In this document: positions 1-5,412 of the stretch, one piece after another
Layout of the letters: every line of letters starts with the position of its first letter
How positions within the stretch are numbered: the first letter of the stretch is position 1
NCBI GenBank assembly: GCA_003661105.1
Contig: QMVM01000085.1
Span: forward strand, 1-8,278
From: Methanosarcinales archaeon
Lineage (GTDB): Archaea; Halobacteriota; Methanosarcinia; Methanosarcinales; Methanogasteraceae
Reading direction: 5' to 3'
Length of the DNA: 8,278 nt
The notes under the pieces: model-generated
What the model was told of the DNA's origin: nothing
The model's input: the letters and a program-made list of their open reading frames with translations, nothing else
Database searches by the model: none
Made by a program: the position numbers and the translations under genes

Positions 1-129
1 CCGCGCAGGCACTGCAAAAACACTTCCGACCGCGCCGACCGCCGCATACTCGCGATAGCCGCCCAGAGTCACGAACCCTGCATTGAACTGCGAGGGTCTT
101 CTCATTGATACCGCATCTCTTTCGGTCAT
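1..129 (-). CDS. N-terminal 43 codons of an unrecognised protein, cut by the window edge
   Basis: An open frame starts at an ATG at 129-127 and runs off the left end without a stop. An in-frame TGA lies at 138-136, so the frame cannot extend further upstream. The visible peptide begins MTERDAVSMRRPSQFNAGF and continues as a Gly/Ala/Val-rich stretch that could lead into a membrane segment or a beta-strand domain. I do not recognise the family. An internal Met at residue 9 has a better-placed GAGATG ahead of it and is an alternative start. The true start matters because an 8-codon ORF with a near-perfect Shine-Dalgarno lies just upstream (155-181). Whether this gene is translated by re-initiation after that ORF or from its own weak signal cannot be decided here. 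Confidence 0.5.
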   Translation of the reverse strand, partial: MTERDAVSMRRPSQFNAGFVTLGGYREYAAVGAVGSVFAVPAR

Positions 130-154
130 AATAACTCAACAAACTCAGCTACAC

Positions 155-181
155 TCAGCCCTGCGGTTCATCAGCCTGCAT
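155..181 (-). other. Upstream ORF of 8 codons with strong Shine-Dalgarno
   Basis: On the minus strand GGGGAGGTAAC is followed directly by AAATG, and the ATG opens MQADEPQG then TGA. A TATA-like TTATTATAAT at 222-231 would place transcription initiation near 200, so promoter, SD and start are spaced as for a genuine start site. The frame closes after 8 codons, 25 bases before the ATG of the partial gene at 129. It may be a leader peptide, a re-initiation device, or the relic of a frameshifted N-terminus. The frame differs from that of the downstream gene. Confidence 0.4.
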
Positions 182-221
182 TTGTTACCTCCCCTTAAAC
201 AGCTTTATCATCTTCACATAG

Positions 222-231
222 AATTATAATA
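222..231 (-). promoter_or_regulatory. TATA-like box for the gene starting at 181/129
   Basis: TTATTATAAT on the minus strand overlaps the stop codon of the 104-aa gene. The expected start site about 25 bases downstream falls roughly 20 bases before the GGGGAGG-preceded ATG at 181. The call rests on composition and spacing only. Confidence 0.4.
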
Positions 232-538
232 ACGCACCACCTTCATACGGCTCCAAGATCACATGCACTCGCAATCCATTCTTTGCAGCAAAACTCATCA
301 GTTGAACCAGAGCGTCCTTGGGTATTGTTGTTTCATCTACACGAACTGCCTGTCGATTGTCAACGCGAATCTCTGAGGAGCAGTGAATGTCTCTTCCTTT
401 GCTCTTTTCCTGTCTGCGTTGCTCACGTATCCACATTATGAGATTCTCCGCAAACTTTTCCATCACCTTCGCCACGAAGATATCCCTGCTATATGACAGA
501 ACAGCAATCAGGAGCTCCCACTCGTGACGTCGAACCAC
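224..538 (-). CDS. Hypothetical 104-aa protein downstream of a histidine phosphatase gene
   Basis: The start is GTG at 538, because no ATG or TTG is available between it and the stop of the preceding gene (TAG at 583-581). A GGGAGG lies about 16 bases upstream, a little far but usable. The gap to the phosphatase gene is about 42 bases, so the two are probably co-transcribed. The protein is soluble and charged. Its first 45 residues look helical (hydrophobic/Lys/Glu mix with a WIREQRRQEKSKGR basic segment). The second half looks like alternating strands and helix, with a Val-rich strand ending in EPYEGGALL. There is one Cys and no metal motif, signal peptide or membrane segment. I recognise no family. 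The C-terminal half could be a small ferredoxin-like or RNA-binding fold, but that is a guess. Confidence 0.55.
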   Translation of the reverse strand: MVRRHEWELLIAVLSYSRDIFVAKVMEKFAENLIMWIREQRRQEKSKGRDIHCSSEIRVDNRQAVRVDETTIPKDALVQLMSFAAKNGLRVHVILEPYEGGALL

Positions 539-580
539 TTTAACTGTGATCTTGCCTCCCTCTTCACCAAGCCTATCGGG

Positions 581-1177
581 CTATTGGGTAAGGAAGGACA
601 AAAGGGGACAAAAATCGAGATTGTTGACGTTTACTACTTTTTTCGTTGGATCGGCCCGGTAAATAGCAAAATTCATCTGGTGTTCGTGATAGTTCGACCT
701 ATCGAGTTCACTGGGGTTAAACTCCCACAGAACTCGCGCCTTGCGACCAAAGTCTTTGATCTCAAGACAGCGCACACCTGCCCACTCCAACTCGTCGGGC
801 TCTTCAGAGGATAGACATTCTGTGAGATAGATAAGTTGGCGTTCATGTCCAATGAGGAGGATCGTTTTCAGATTGCTATGCTTACTCAGCATCGTTACGA
901 GCTGATCTATCACCGAATAGCCCTTATGCGCTAAGAGCTCGCTGGTGGTGACTGTGGCTTCTACCTCAAGCGAATCCCGAACGATCTCTGCGGTCTCAAA
1001 TGCTGGGCGATACGGGATCGCAAGCAGAAGCTCAATCTGAGCACCGCCAAGTTTCGTCCTAATTTCGTCAGATGCCTTCTGTGCGTGTTCTCTACCGACT
1101 GTGGTGAGAGACTGCTCCATTTCTGGAGAACTCGATTCCCTGTCCCTCTCCGAATGCCTCATCAAGATAAGTTTCAT
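581..1177 (-). CDS. Histidine phosphatase superfamily protein, SixA-like
   Basis: This is a 198-aa member of the histidine phosphatase (phosphoglycerate mutase-like) superfamily, closest in layout to the phosphohistidine phosphatase SixA. The N-terminal catalytic loop is LMRHS with His8 (phospho-acceptor) and Arg7, where most members have RHG. LTTVGREHA at 24-32 matches the usual L-T-x-x-G-x-x-x-A segment. IPYRPAFETA at 54-63 supplies the second Arg (57). GHE at 110-112 supplies the second catalytic His (111). The substrate cannot be told from sequence. SixA removes phosphate from histidine of phosphotransfer proteins, but many archaeal members are uncharacterised. At 198 residues it is longer than SixA (about 160), with a C-terminal tail of some 40 residues after the core. 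The ATG at 1177 has GAGGAGG nine bases upstream, and the 104-aa gene follows on the same transcript. Confidence 0.85.
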   Translation of the reverse strand: MKLILMRHSERDRESSSPEMEQSLTTVGREHAQKASDEIRTKLGGAQIELLLAIPYRPAFETAEIVRDSLEVEATVTTSELLAHKGYSVIDQLVTMLSKHSNLKTILLIGHERQLIYLTECLSSEEPDELEWAGVRCLEIKDFGRKARVLWEFNPSELDRSNYHEHQMNFAIYRADPTKKVVNVNNLDFCPLLSFLTQ

Positions 1178-1234
1178 CCTTCTTTGCCTCCTCTTCTATT
1201 ATCTTCTTGCCCCTTTTCGCCGCAATATTTTTAC

Positions 1235-1245
1235 ATATATTTTTT
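1235..1245 (-). promoter_or_regulatory. TATA-like box for the phosphatase gene
   Basis: The minus strand reads AAAAAATATAT within a long AT-rich tract. A start site about 25 bases on would give a leader of roughly 35-40 bases containing the GAGGAGG SD of the gene starting at 1177. The exact box within the tract is uncertain. Confidence 0.4.
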
Positions 1246-1310
1246 ATTTAACCCACTATATCAGTCACTATACCCCGCACTTAAGTACAAGGCTTGTGCA
1301 CCCGCGATTT

Positions 1311-1368
1311 CGCATTCGGTTTGGCTGCACCTATGTAATCAGCCAGTGGCAAACATACGCACCGATCG
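1311..1368 (-). repeat. Degenerate repeat copy B, partner of 5413-5479
   Basis: Read on the minus strand, this 58-base segment aligns with plus-strand 5413-5479: CGATCG, then GTGCGTATGTTTGC, CTGG, TGATTAC, and GGTGCAGCCAAACCGAATGCG at the end. About 48 of 55 aligned bases match, with one 9-base gap. The partner copy abuts a tnpB remnant, so this may be a solo scrap of the same mobile element family. Confidence 0.55.
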
Positions 1369-1422
1369 CGAAGCTCTCCTCGTTCCATGCTATGCAAATT
1401 GAAACTTATCCCACACAAATCT

Positions 1423-1434
1423 GACTGCGCAGTC
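1423..1434. repeat. 12-base perfect palindrome
   Basis: GACTGCGCAGTC is its own reverse complement. It lies between the end of the second MgtE gene and the repeat remnant. It could be a protein-binding site. The T5 run that follows is on the plus strand, where no gene would need a terminator. No function is assigned. Confidence 0.3.
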
Positions 1435-1492
1435 TGCTTTTTCGGTCGGAGAGGCTGACGAATGCCAATACAGGCGCCCCCCTCCGCTCCAC

Positions 1493-2041
1493 TCACACCA
1501 CCACCCACGCCGCAACAAAGACCGCCACGATCCCGACGATGTCCCCAATCGCGGTGATGAGCGGGATCACGACATCATCGGGATCGAGTCCGTGCCTGTG
1601 CGATACGAATGCGATGATGATAGTTGCGGCGAAGACCACGACCATCTCGATGCATCCTGCGATCACTGTTATCTTGAGCAAGAGTCCGTACACGACGTCG
1701 ATACTCAGCAGAATTGCAGCCGCCCAGACTGTCACACTGAGCACCAAGCACGACACGCATCCGATCACCAGACACGCTATGATGTTGTTTCTGACCACCA
1801 CGCCCCCGGCCGGCTCGACAAGACCTAGATGAAACGCAGACGAGAGTCTTGCGCCAAGAATGCTGCCTGTATCGCCGCCAACCTTGATAAGTGGGGGGAT
1901 CAGGATCAGAAGCACAGGATATGCAAGGAGCAGGTCCTGCCCGGCATGGAGCAGTTGACCTGCCGTGATGCTGATGATTGCAGCAACGAGGAGAACAGGG
2001 AGCCCACGCTTCACGATTCCGGTCACAGTGTAATATGCCAT
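1493..2041 (-). CDS. MgtE-family divalent cation transporter membrane domain, second subunit
   Basis: This 182-aa integral membrane protein matches the MgtE/SLC41 transmembrane domain (PF01769 type), which moves Mg2+ or a related divalent cation. About five hydrophobic segments are visible. Family motifs are VGGDTGSILGARLSSAFHLG at 54-73 and RHGLDPDDVVIPLITAIGD at 149-167, with the acidic residues that line the ion path in the family. It lacks the cytoplasmic N and CBS domains of bacterial MgtE. The frame is open far upstream (to 2422), but the start is placed at the ATG at 2041, preceded by GAGGTG at a spacing of 11. This start overlaps the end of the upstream paralogous gene by 19 bases, implying coupled translation. 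The two proteins probably pair into one transporter, as bacterial MgtE does as a homodimer; the pairing is inferred. Confidence 0.85.
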   Translation of the reverse strand: MAYYTVTGIVKRGLPVLLVAAIISITAGQLLHAGQDLLLAYPVLLILIPPLIKVGGDTGSILGARLSSAFHLGLVEPAGGVVVRNNIIACLVIGCVSCLVLSVTVWAAAILLSIDVVYGLLLKITVIAGCIEMVVVFAATIIIAFVSHRHGLDPDDVVIPLITAIGDIVGIVAVFVAAWVVV

Positions 2042-2622
2042 ATCCGGATCACCACCTCTGCAGCACAGAAGACCATAAGCATCGTGATAACATCGCCGAG
2101 CGTGCCGAGCGCAGGTGTAGTGACGTTGTCCGGATCGATGCCATGCCTGAATGCGCCAATCGTTATAACAACCGCAATTATAGCGAGAATCAAGCCGGAC
2201 GACACCCCCGCAAAGACCGCGATCGAGACGAGCACAACCACCCCGACACTTTCCATACCGAGCGCAACTGTGAATAGGTGGGCAAGTATCCCTAGCACAA
2301 TCGACATGATCAGACTCAACGTCAGCGAACCTGCCACGTTGTTTATGAGTTCCGGGTTCCGTTCGATCCTGCTGATCAATCCAAGATGTATCGCACTTCC
2401 GAGACGGGATCCGAGCGTGCACGAGATGTTGCCGCGCATTCCGAGTATCGCAGGCACGAGTACCAGCAGCCCGGGAATCATCTCGATCGCATCGATCATC
2501 TTAACCAGTATGACTCCGGCAAAGACCCCACCGATGGTGCAGACGAGTTCGAAAGGCAGCGCCTCACCAACGATGCTCTTTACACTCGTGTACCGATCAA
2601 GGTAGTCGTCTCGCTCCGGCAT
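2023..2622 (-). CDS. MgtE-family divalent cation transporter membrane domain, first subunit
   Basis: This 199-aa membrane protein is paralogous to the following gene. It has a hydrophilic N-terminus (MPERDDYLDRYTSVKSIVGE) followed by about five hydrophobic segments. MRGNISCTLGSRLGSAIHLG at 62-81 and HGIDPDNVTTPALGTLGD at 160-177 are the MgtE/SLC41 signature segments. No CBS or N domain is present, so gating by cytoplasmic Mg2+ sensing as in bacterial MgtE is not expected. The ATG at 2622 has no SD, but a TATA-like box at 2643-2652 lies about 26 bases upstream, pointing to a leaderless mRNA. The first 23 codons and the promoter are duplicated at 4572-4694 as part of a 123-bp direct repeat. This copy is the intact one. 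The ATPase gene to the right is divergently transcribed. Confidence 0.87.
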   Translation of the reverse strand: MPERDDYLDRYTSVKSIVGEALPFELVCTIGGVFAGVILVKMIDAIEMIPGLLVLVPAILGMRGNISCTLGSRLGSAIHLGLISRIERNPELINNVAGSLTLSLIMSIVLGILAHLFTVALGMESVGVVVLVSIAVFAGVSSGLILAIIAVVITIGAFRHGIDPDNVTTPALGTLGDVITMLMVFCAAEVVIRIWHITL

Positions 2623-2677
2623 AGTAATATCATCGGATGCAAGATATTAAAATGTGGCGGACGGGCTGGTTTGTAGG
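2555..2677. repeat. 123-bp direct repeat, left copy
   Basis: It matches 4572-4694 in the same orientation at an offset of 2017, with a single difference (A at 2637, G at 4654). It covers the first 23 codons of the MgtE-like gene, its leaderless promoter and 25 bases further upstream. Similarity stops abruptly at both ends, apart from scattered matches just left of 2555. Confidence 0.97.
2643..2652 (-). promoter_or_regulatory. TATA-like box for the MgtE pair (leaderless)
   Basis: The minus strand reads TTTTAATATC, centred about 26 bases before the ATG at 2622. With no SD before that ATG, transcription and translation probably start at nearly the same base. The same box is duplicated at 4660-4669. 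Confidence 0.5.
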
Positions 2678-2692
2678 ATTGGGGGTGAAAAG

Positions 2693-2700
2693 ACATATAC
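2693..2700 (+). promoter_or_regulatory. Putative promoter of the ATPase-PIN operon
   Basis: ACATATAC is preceded by a purine/A-rich GTGAAAAG that could serve as a BRE. A start site near 2720 would leave a short leader carrying the GGAGAGG SD. It lies just inside the inserted module, so the module appears to bring its own promoter. Confidence 0.4.
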
Positions 2701-2737
2701 ACGGTACAGTCAAATAATTACGTTGGAGAGGTTGCAA

Positions 2738-4051
2738 ATGATCAGTAAGATACATCTCAAGAACTTCAAGGCACTGAGAGATACAGGGAAACTTGAGATT
2801 AAGCCTATAACATTTCTCGTTGGTCCGAATAGCTCGGGAAAAACCAGCCTGATTCAATCCATTCTGGCGTTAAGACAGACTGTGCGGAGTCAGGACCCGA
2901 ACACGCCTCTGATTTTAGATGATGGTTACGTCAATCTTGGCTCCTACCGGGATGCGGTCTTCGGGCACGATGAAAAAAAGGAGATATGTATAGGTTTTGA
3001 AGCGGGTGAAAATAGGTGGGAAATAGTTTTTTCCGTATATAGAAGTGGTAATAACCAGGGAGCAATCTACCTGAAGTCGCTTGATTTTGATGGTGAGAAT
3101 GTATCCCTGCCACAGAAAGAGAAGGGAAAACTCGCCAAAAAAAGCATCAATTTCTCAATAAGAAAAAAAGGGAGAGGTGGCGGACATTTTATCACTACAG
3201 ACGATGAAGAAGACTTCGGTGAACAACCCATAGAATTATTAAAATTTTATGGAATTCTCTTTAAGAACTACAAAGATCCCGGTAAATACCTTAAATATCT
3301 ATGGGCGCATCCCTCACTTTTATTCGCAAACACGGTAGCGGGTAATTTGATAGAAGATATTTTTAAGAATATCCATCATGTTGGTCCGAGCAGGGATGAA
3401 CCAGAGAGAACATACACAGCTACGGGTGCATCCCCTCCGGAGGTTGGGAAATGGGGGGAAGGATCGGTTAATATCCTTCTTTTGAGAAAAGGGCTCCGAG
3501 AGACAGTTGGAAAGTGGCTGAAGATATTTGAGATTTCCATAGACTTTGATCTGGAAGAACTAAGCGGAAAAACCGGAGGGTCTACCAATACCTATAAAAT
3601 AATGCTGATTGACCCCAATACTAAAACAGAGGTTAATTTGGTCGATGTTGGGTTTGGGGCAAGCCAGATCCTCCCTATAATCGTAGAGGGTTTCAATGCC
3701 CCAAAAAACGCCCTATTAATGATCGAAGAACCGGAAATACATCTTCATCCGCGGGCACAGGGTACGATGGGTGATCTTCTGGTAGATATAGCAAAATTTA
3801 ATGAGAAAAAGCTCATTGTAGAGACGCATTGTGATTTATTAATTCGGAGGGTGTGTAAAAACATTCTTCAAAAGAAGATCGATCACACGGACGTGGTAAT
3901 CTATTACTTTGAACCAACGGAAAACGGAACCGAAATTAAGACGATAACCATCAACAAAAATGGTCAATTCGAAAACTTCCCGGATGGCTTCTTCGAAGAG
4001 AGCTTTGAAGAGGCGATGGAGATGGCAGAACTTATGTCACCAGAGGAGTGA
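2738..4051 (+). CDS. AAA/ABC-type ATPase, DUF3696-like group (possible defence or toxin partner)
   Basis: This 437-aa SMC/RecF-like ATPase begins with the typical ISKIHLKNFKAL strand. Walker A is GPNSSGKT at 29-36. HVGPSRDEPERTY at 214-226 and DVGFGASQILPI at 303-314 (signature region) are characteristic of the DUF3696-like AAA group. ALLMIEEPEIHLHP at 325-338 is Walker B with the catalytic Glu pair, and VETHCDLLIRR at 361-371 is the His switch. The C-terminal FPDGFFEESFEEAMEM resembles the short DUF3696 tail. Residues 60-200 form a charged insertion. No nuclease domain is fused, unlike OLD proteins. The start is set at 2738 because GGAGAGG lies six bases upstream; an in-frame ATG at 2654 lies in the repeat and has no SD. 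It is coupled to the PIN-like gene, and its AT-rich codon use suggests acquisition. It probably senses or remodels something and controls its partner; this is inference. Confidence 0.87.
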   Translation: MISKIHLKNFKALRDTGKLEIKPITFLVGPNSSGKTSLIQSILALRQTVRSQDPNTPLILDDGYVNLGSYRDAVFGHDEKKEICIGFEAGENRWEIVFSVYRSGNNQGAIYLKSLDFDGENVSLPQKEKGKLAKKSINFSIRKKGRGGGHFITTDDEEDFGEQPIELLKFYGILFKNYKDPGKYLKYLWAHPSLLFANTVAGNLIEDIFKNIHHVGPSRDEPERTYTATGASPPEVGKWGEGSVNILLLRKGLRETVGKWLKIFEISIDFDLEELSGKTGGSTNTYKIMLIDPNTKTEVNLVDVGFGASQILPIIVEGFNAPKNALLMIEEPEIHLHPRAQGTMGDLLVDIAKFNEKKLIVETHCDLLIRRVCKNILQKKIDHTDVVIYYFEPTENGTEIKTITINKNGQFENFPDGFFEESFEEAMEMAELMSPEE

Positions 4052-4056
4052 TCTTT

Positions 4057-4512
4057 TTGACCCGGCTTGTGATCGATGCCAATGTTCTGGGCGATGTCTG
4101 CCGCGATGAAGATAACGCAAGAGATATCCTTGATATTGTACGAAAGAGAGGTCTGACTGTAATTTTTTGTACGGAGATATCAAACGAATATAAACCACTA
4201 TTCAAGCATCCGGACTGTAAAAAACACAGAAAAATGCTTCAGGAGTGGTATACGCTCATGATATCCAAGTTCGGTAAGAAGGTCAACGTCGAGAGCGGTA
4301 CTGTGAACAGATGCTTCTCTGATCTAATAAAGCGAAAGAGGTTTACGGAGAAGGATATAGTCTATGTGAAAGCAGCAAAGAAGATAAAAGAGAGGGATAA
4401 GATTCTGATCGCTTATGAATGGCATTTTCAGAATGCGGATTCCTGTATCAAACAATTGGGAATCAGAAGACTTGATCTTGATTGCGCGGTTGATTTCCTG
4501 AATGCGATGTGA
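4057..4512 (+). CDS. PIN-like domain protein, putative nuclease partner of the ATPase
   Basis: This small soluble protein of 151 aa opens with RLVIDANVLGDVC, the first strand of a PIN-like fold with Asp7 and Asn9. Other candidate acidic ligands are Glu40 or Glu44 (CTEISNEY), Asp100 (EKDIVYVKAA) and Glu121 (ILIAYEWHF). PIN proteins are metal-dependent ribonucleases, often toxins (VapC) or defence effectors; the exact family is unclear and sequence conservation is weak after strand 1. I chose TTG at 4057 because GAGGAGTGATC, a near-full match to the archaeal anti-SD, ends about eight bases before it. A GTG at 4048 gives three more residues and a GTGA overlap with the ATPase stop, but would sit on top of that SD. 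In either case the two genes are tightly coupled. No small antitoxin gene is present, so the ATPase is the likely controller. Confidence 0.7.
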   Translation: MTRLVIDANVLGDVCRDEDNARDILDIVRKRGLTVIFCTEISNEYKPLFKHPDCKKHRKMLQEWYTLMISKFGKKVNVESGTVNRCFSDLIKRKRFTEKDIVYVKAAKKIKERDKILIAYEWHFQNADSCIKQLGIRRLDLDCAVDFLNAM

Positions 4513-4571
4513 CCACCCCCTCGCACGACCCGAATATCCGCTTTAAGAGCCGCATAATCCTGTATTTGATC

Positions 4572-4639
4572 GGCAGCGCCTCACCAACGATGCTCTTTAC
4601 ACTCGTGTACCGATCAAGGTAGTCGTCTCGCTCCGGCAT
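4572..4639 (-). pseudogene. Truncated 5' copy of the MgtE-like gene
   Basis: The right repeat copy carries the ATG (4639-4637) and first 23 codons of the MgtE-like gene, then loses all similarity. The frame continues through unrelated sequence, antisense to the end of the PIN-like gene, to a TGA at 4465-4463, giving a 58-codon chimeric frame. It has no membrane domain and cannot be a transporter. It marks the border of the inserted module. Confidence 0.85.
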
Positions 4640-4694
4640 AGTAATATCATCGGGTGCAAGATATTAAAATGTGGCGGACGGGCTGGTTTGTAGG
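4572..4694. repeat. 123-bp direct repeat, right copy
   Basis: This is the partner of 2555-2677 (122/123 identical). Right of 4694 the sequence continues into the promoter of the 58-aa membrane protein gene, which is probably the original neighbour of the MgtE gene before the module arrived. Confidence 0.97.
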
Positions 4695-4705
4695 CTGTAA
4701 GTTAA

Positions 4706-4713
4706 TCTTTTAA
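4706..4713 (+). promoter_or_regulatory. TATA-like box for the small membrane protein-yjbQ operon
   Basis: TCTTTTAA is centred about 28 bases before the ATG at 4738, and no SD precedes that ATG. The arrangement again suggests a leaderless transcript. Confidence 0.4.
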
Positions 4714-4737
4714 CCCCTCGTTCCAATACTAACACCG

Positions 4738-4914
4738 ATGAATAAATCGACATTTGAGATTACAACATCGATAGGCGCGGTACTCCTCTTTATCCTGATG
4801 TGCGTCGTATTCAACAGCATCAACGCAGGAGGTGTTGGTTTTCTGGCAGCACTACTACTATTCATCCTCGTAATCAGTGCGGCAGGACTCAAACTGGCTG
4901 ATTTTGGCGAATAA
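4738..4914 (+). CDS. Small two-helix membrane protein (58 aa)
   Basis: The ORF runs from ATG at 4738 to TAA at 4912-4914, and YjbQ begins two bases later. It encodes MNKSTFEITTSIGAV followed by a hydrophobic helix (about residues 12-27), a short Asn/Gly-rich turn (NSINAGG) and a second hydrophobic helix (about 33-54) ending LKLADFGE. It is therefore a hairpin-like integral membrane protein with no catalytic motif. I recognise no family. It is supported by its promoter position, tight spacing to yjbQ and well-formed membrane topology. It is too short for common ORF length cut-offs and could be missed in routine annotation. A link to yjbQ function is possible from the operon alone. Confidence 0.75.
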   Translation: MNKSTFEITTSIGAVLLFILMCVVFNSINAGGVGFLAALLLFILVISAAGLKLADFGE

Positions 4915-4916
4915 CG

Positions 4917-5336
4917 ATGGCTGTCAGCACCCATTGCATAAGCTTCTCAACAGGCGGGAATGCAGATATCATCGACATAACAGATGATGTCTCTGACGCG
5001 CTCTCAAAGTCCGGACTTTCCGGCGGAACCGCCACGATATTCGTGCCCGGAGCTACTGGTGCGGTGACAACGATCGAGTACGAATCCGGCTTGATCTCTG
5101 ATCTTGTAGATATGCTTGAGCGGATTGCGCCGCAGAACATCGAGTATGCGCACAACCTGAAGTGGGGTGATGGCAACGGACACTCCCATGTGCGGGCAGC
5201 GCTGCTCGGTCCGAGTCTCTCTGTGCCGTTTTCCGGTGGCAGGATGCAACTCGGGACGTGGCAGCAGATCATCTTCATCGATCTGGACAACCGCCCAAGA
5301 GACCGGAAGTTGATCGTGCAGATCGTCGGGGAATGA
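4917..5336 (+). CDS. yjbQ: YjbQ / UPF0047 family protein (secondary thiamine-phosphate synthase type)
   Basis: This 139-aa protein has the full UPF0047/YjbQ signature: TIFVPGATGAVTTIEYE at 40-56, HNLKWGDGNGHSHVRAALLGPS at 79-100 with His79, Asp85, Asn87, His89 and His91 as likely metal or active-site residues, and LGTWQQIIFIDLDNRPRDR at 112-130. The length is normal for the family, and the protein is cytoplasmic, usually a trimer. Some members show weak thiamine-phosphate synthase activity, hence the common name; the physiological role in archaea is not settled. The ATG at 4917 is two bases after the stop of the small membrane protein gene, so translation is probably coupled. It is the last intact gene before a decayed mobile-element region. 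Confidence 0.93.
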   Translation: MAVSTHCISFSTGGNADIIDITDDVSDALSKSGLSGGTATIFVPGATGAVTTIEYESGLISDLVDMLERIAPQNIEYAHNLKWGDGNGHSHVRAALLGPSLSVPFSGGRMQLGTWQQIIFIDLDNRPRDRKLIVQIVGE

Positions 5337-5412
5337 CCCACGCAGCATTCTACGGATCGATCAGGACGAAAATGGGGGGTTTTTGCGATAACCTGGTCTT
5401 TGGGAACGGTTA

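Larger units (their letters stand above)
1178..1492. other. Gene-free stretch with promoter, repeat remnant and palindrome
   Basis: I find no convincing gene in these 315 bases. They hold, from left to right: the 5' leader of the phosphatase gene (a pyrimidine-rich plus strand), an AT-rich promoter region near 1225-1250, a degenerate repeat copy at 1311-1368 related to 5413-5479, and a 12-base perfect palindrome at 1423-1434. Both sides are minus-strand genes, so this is also where transcripts from the MgtE pair should end. No clear T-rich terminator on that strand is visible. A 75-codon minus frame here (1281-1508) has no SD and includes the repeat, so it is not called. Confidence 0.5.
2678..4571 (+). 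mobile_element. Inserted ATPase-PIN module flanked by direct repeats
   Basis: This is the unique sequence between the two 123-bp repeat copies. It holds exactly two complete plus-strand genes and their own promoter. It is visibly more AT-rich, with many A-runs, than the MgtE genes on its left. No integrase, transposase or terminal inverted repeat is seen inside, so the mechanism is unknown; Campbell-type integration of a circle through the shared 123 bp or a duplication-associated rearrangement both fit. 'Mobile element' is used in the sense of an inserted segment, not a recognised transposon. Confidence 0.6.

Noticed and set aside
1281..1508. 75-codon minus-strand frame with a Cys-containing C-terminus
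   Set aside because: It has no SD, a low-complexity start, and no domain. It includes the degenerate repeat and palindrome, so it is better explained as non-coding sequence.
1829..2605. 258-codon plus-strand frame opposite the MgtE genes
   Set aside because: It mirrors the codon structure of two strongly supported membrane-protein genes on the minus strand, is rich in Ser/Thr/Ile/Pro as expected of such a shadow, and has no motif.
2654..2737. 28-codon N-terminal extension of the ATPase starting in the repeat
   Set aside because: The ATG at 2654 lacks an SD and would start within the duplicated MgtE promoter. The ATG at 2738 has GGAGAGG at ideal spacing, and the family begins with the strand found there.
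4040..4060. GTG at 4048 as the PIN-like gene start
   Set aside because: Not excluded, but it coincides with the SD itself. TTG at 4057 is correctly spaced from GAGGAGTGATC and still includes the whole first strand of the domain.
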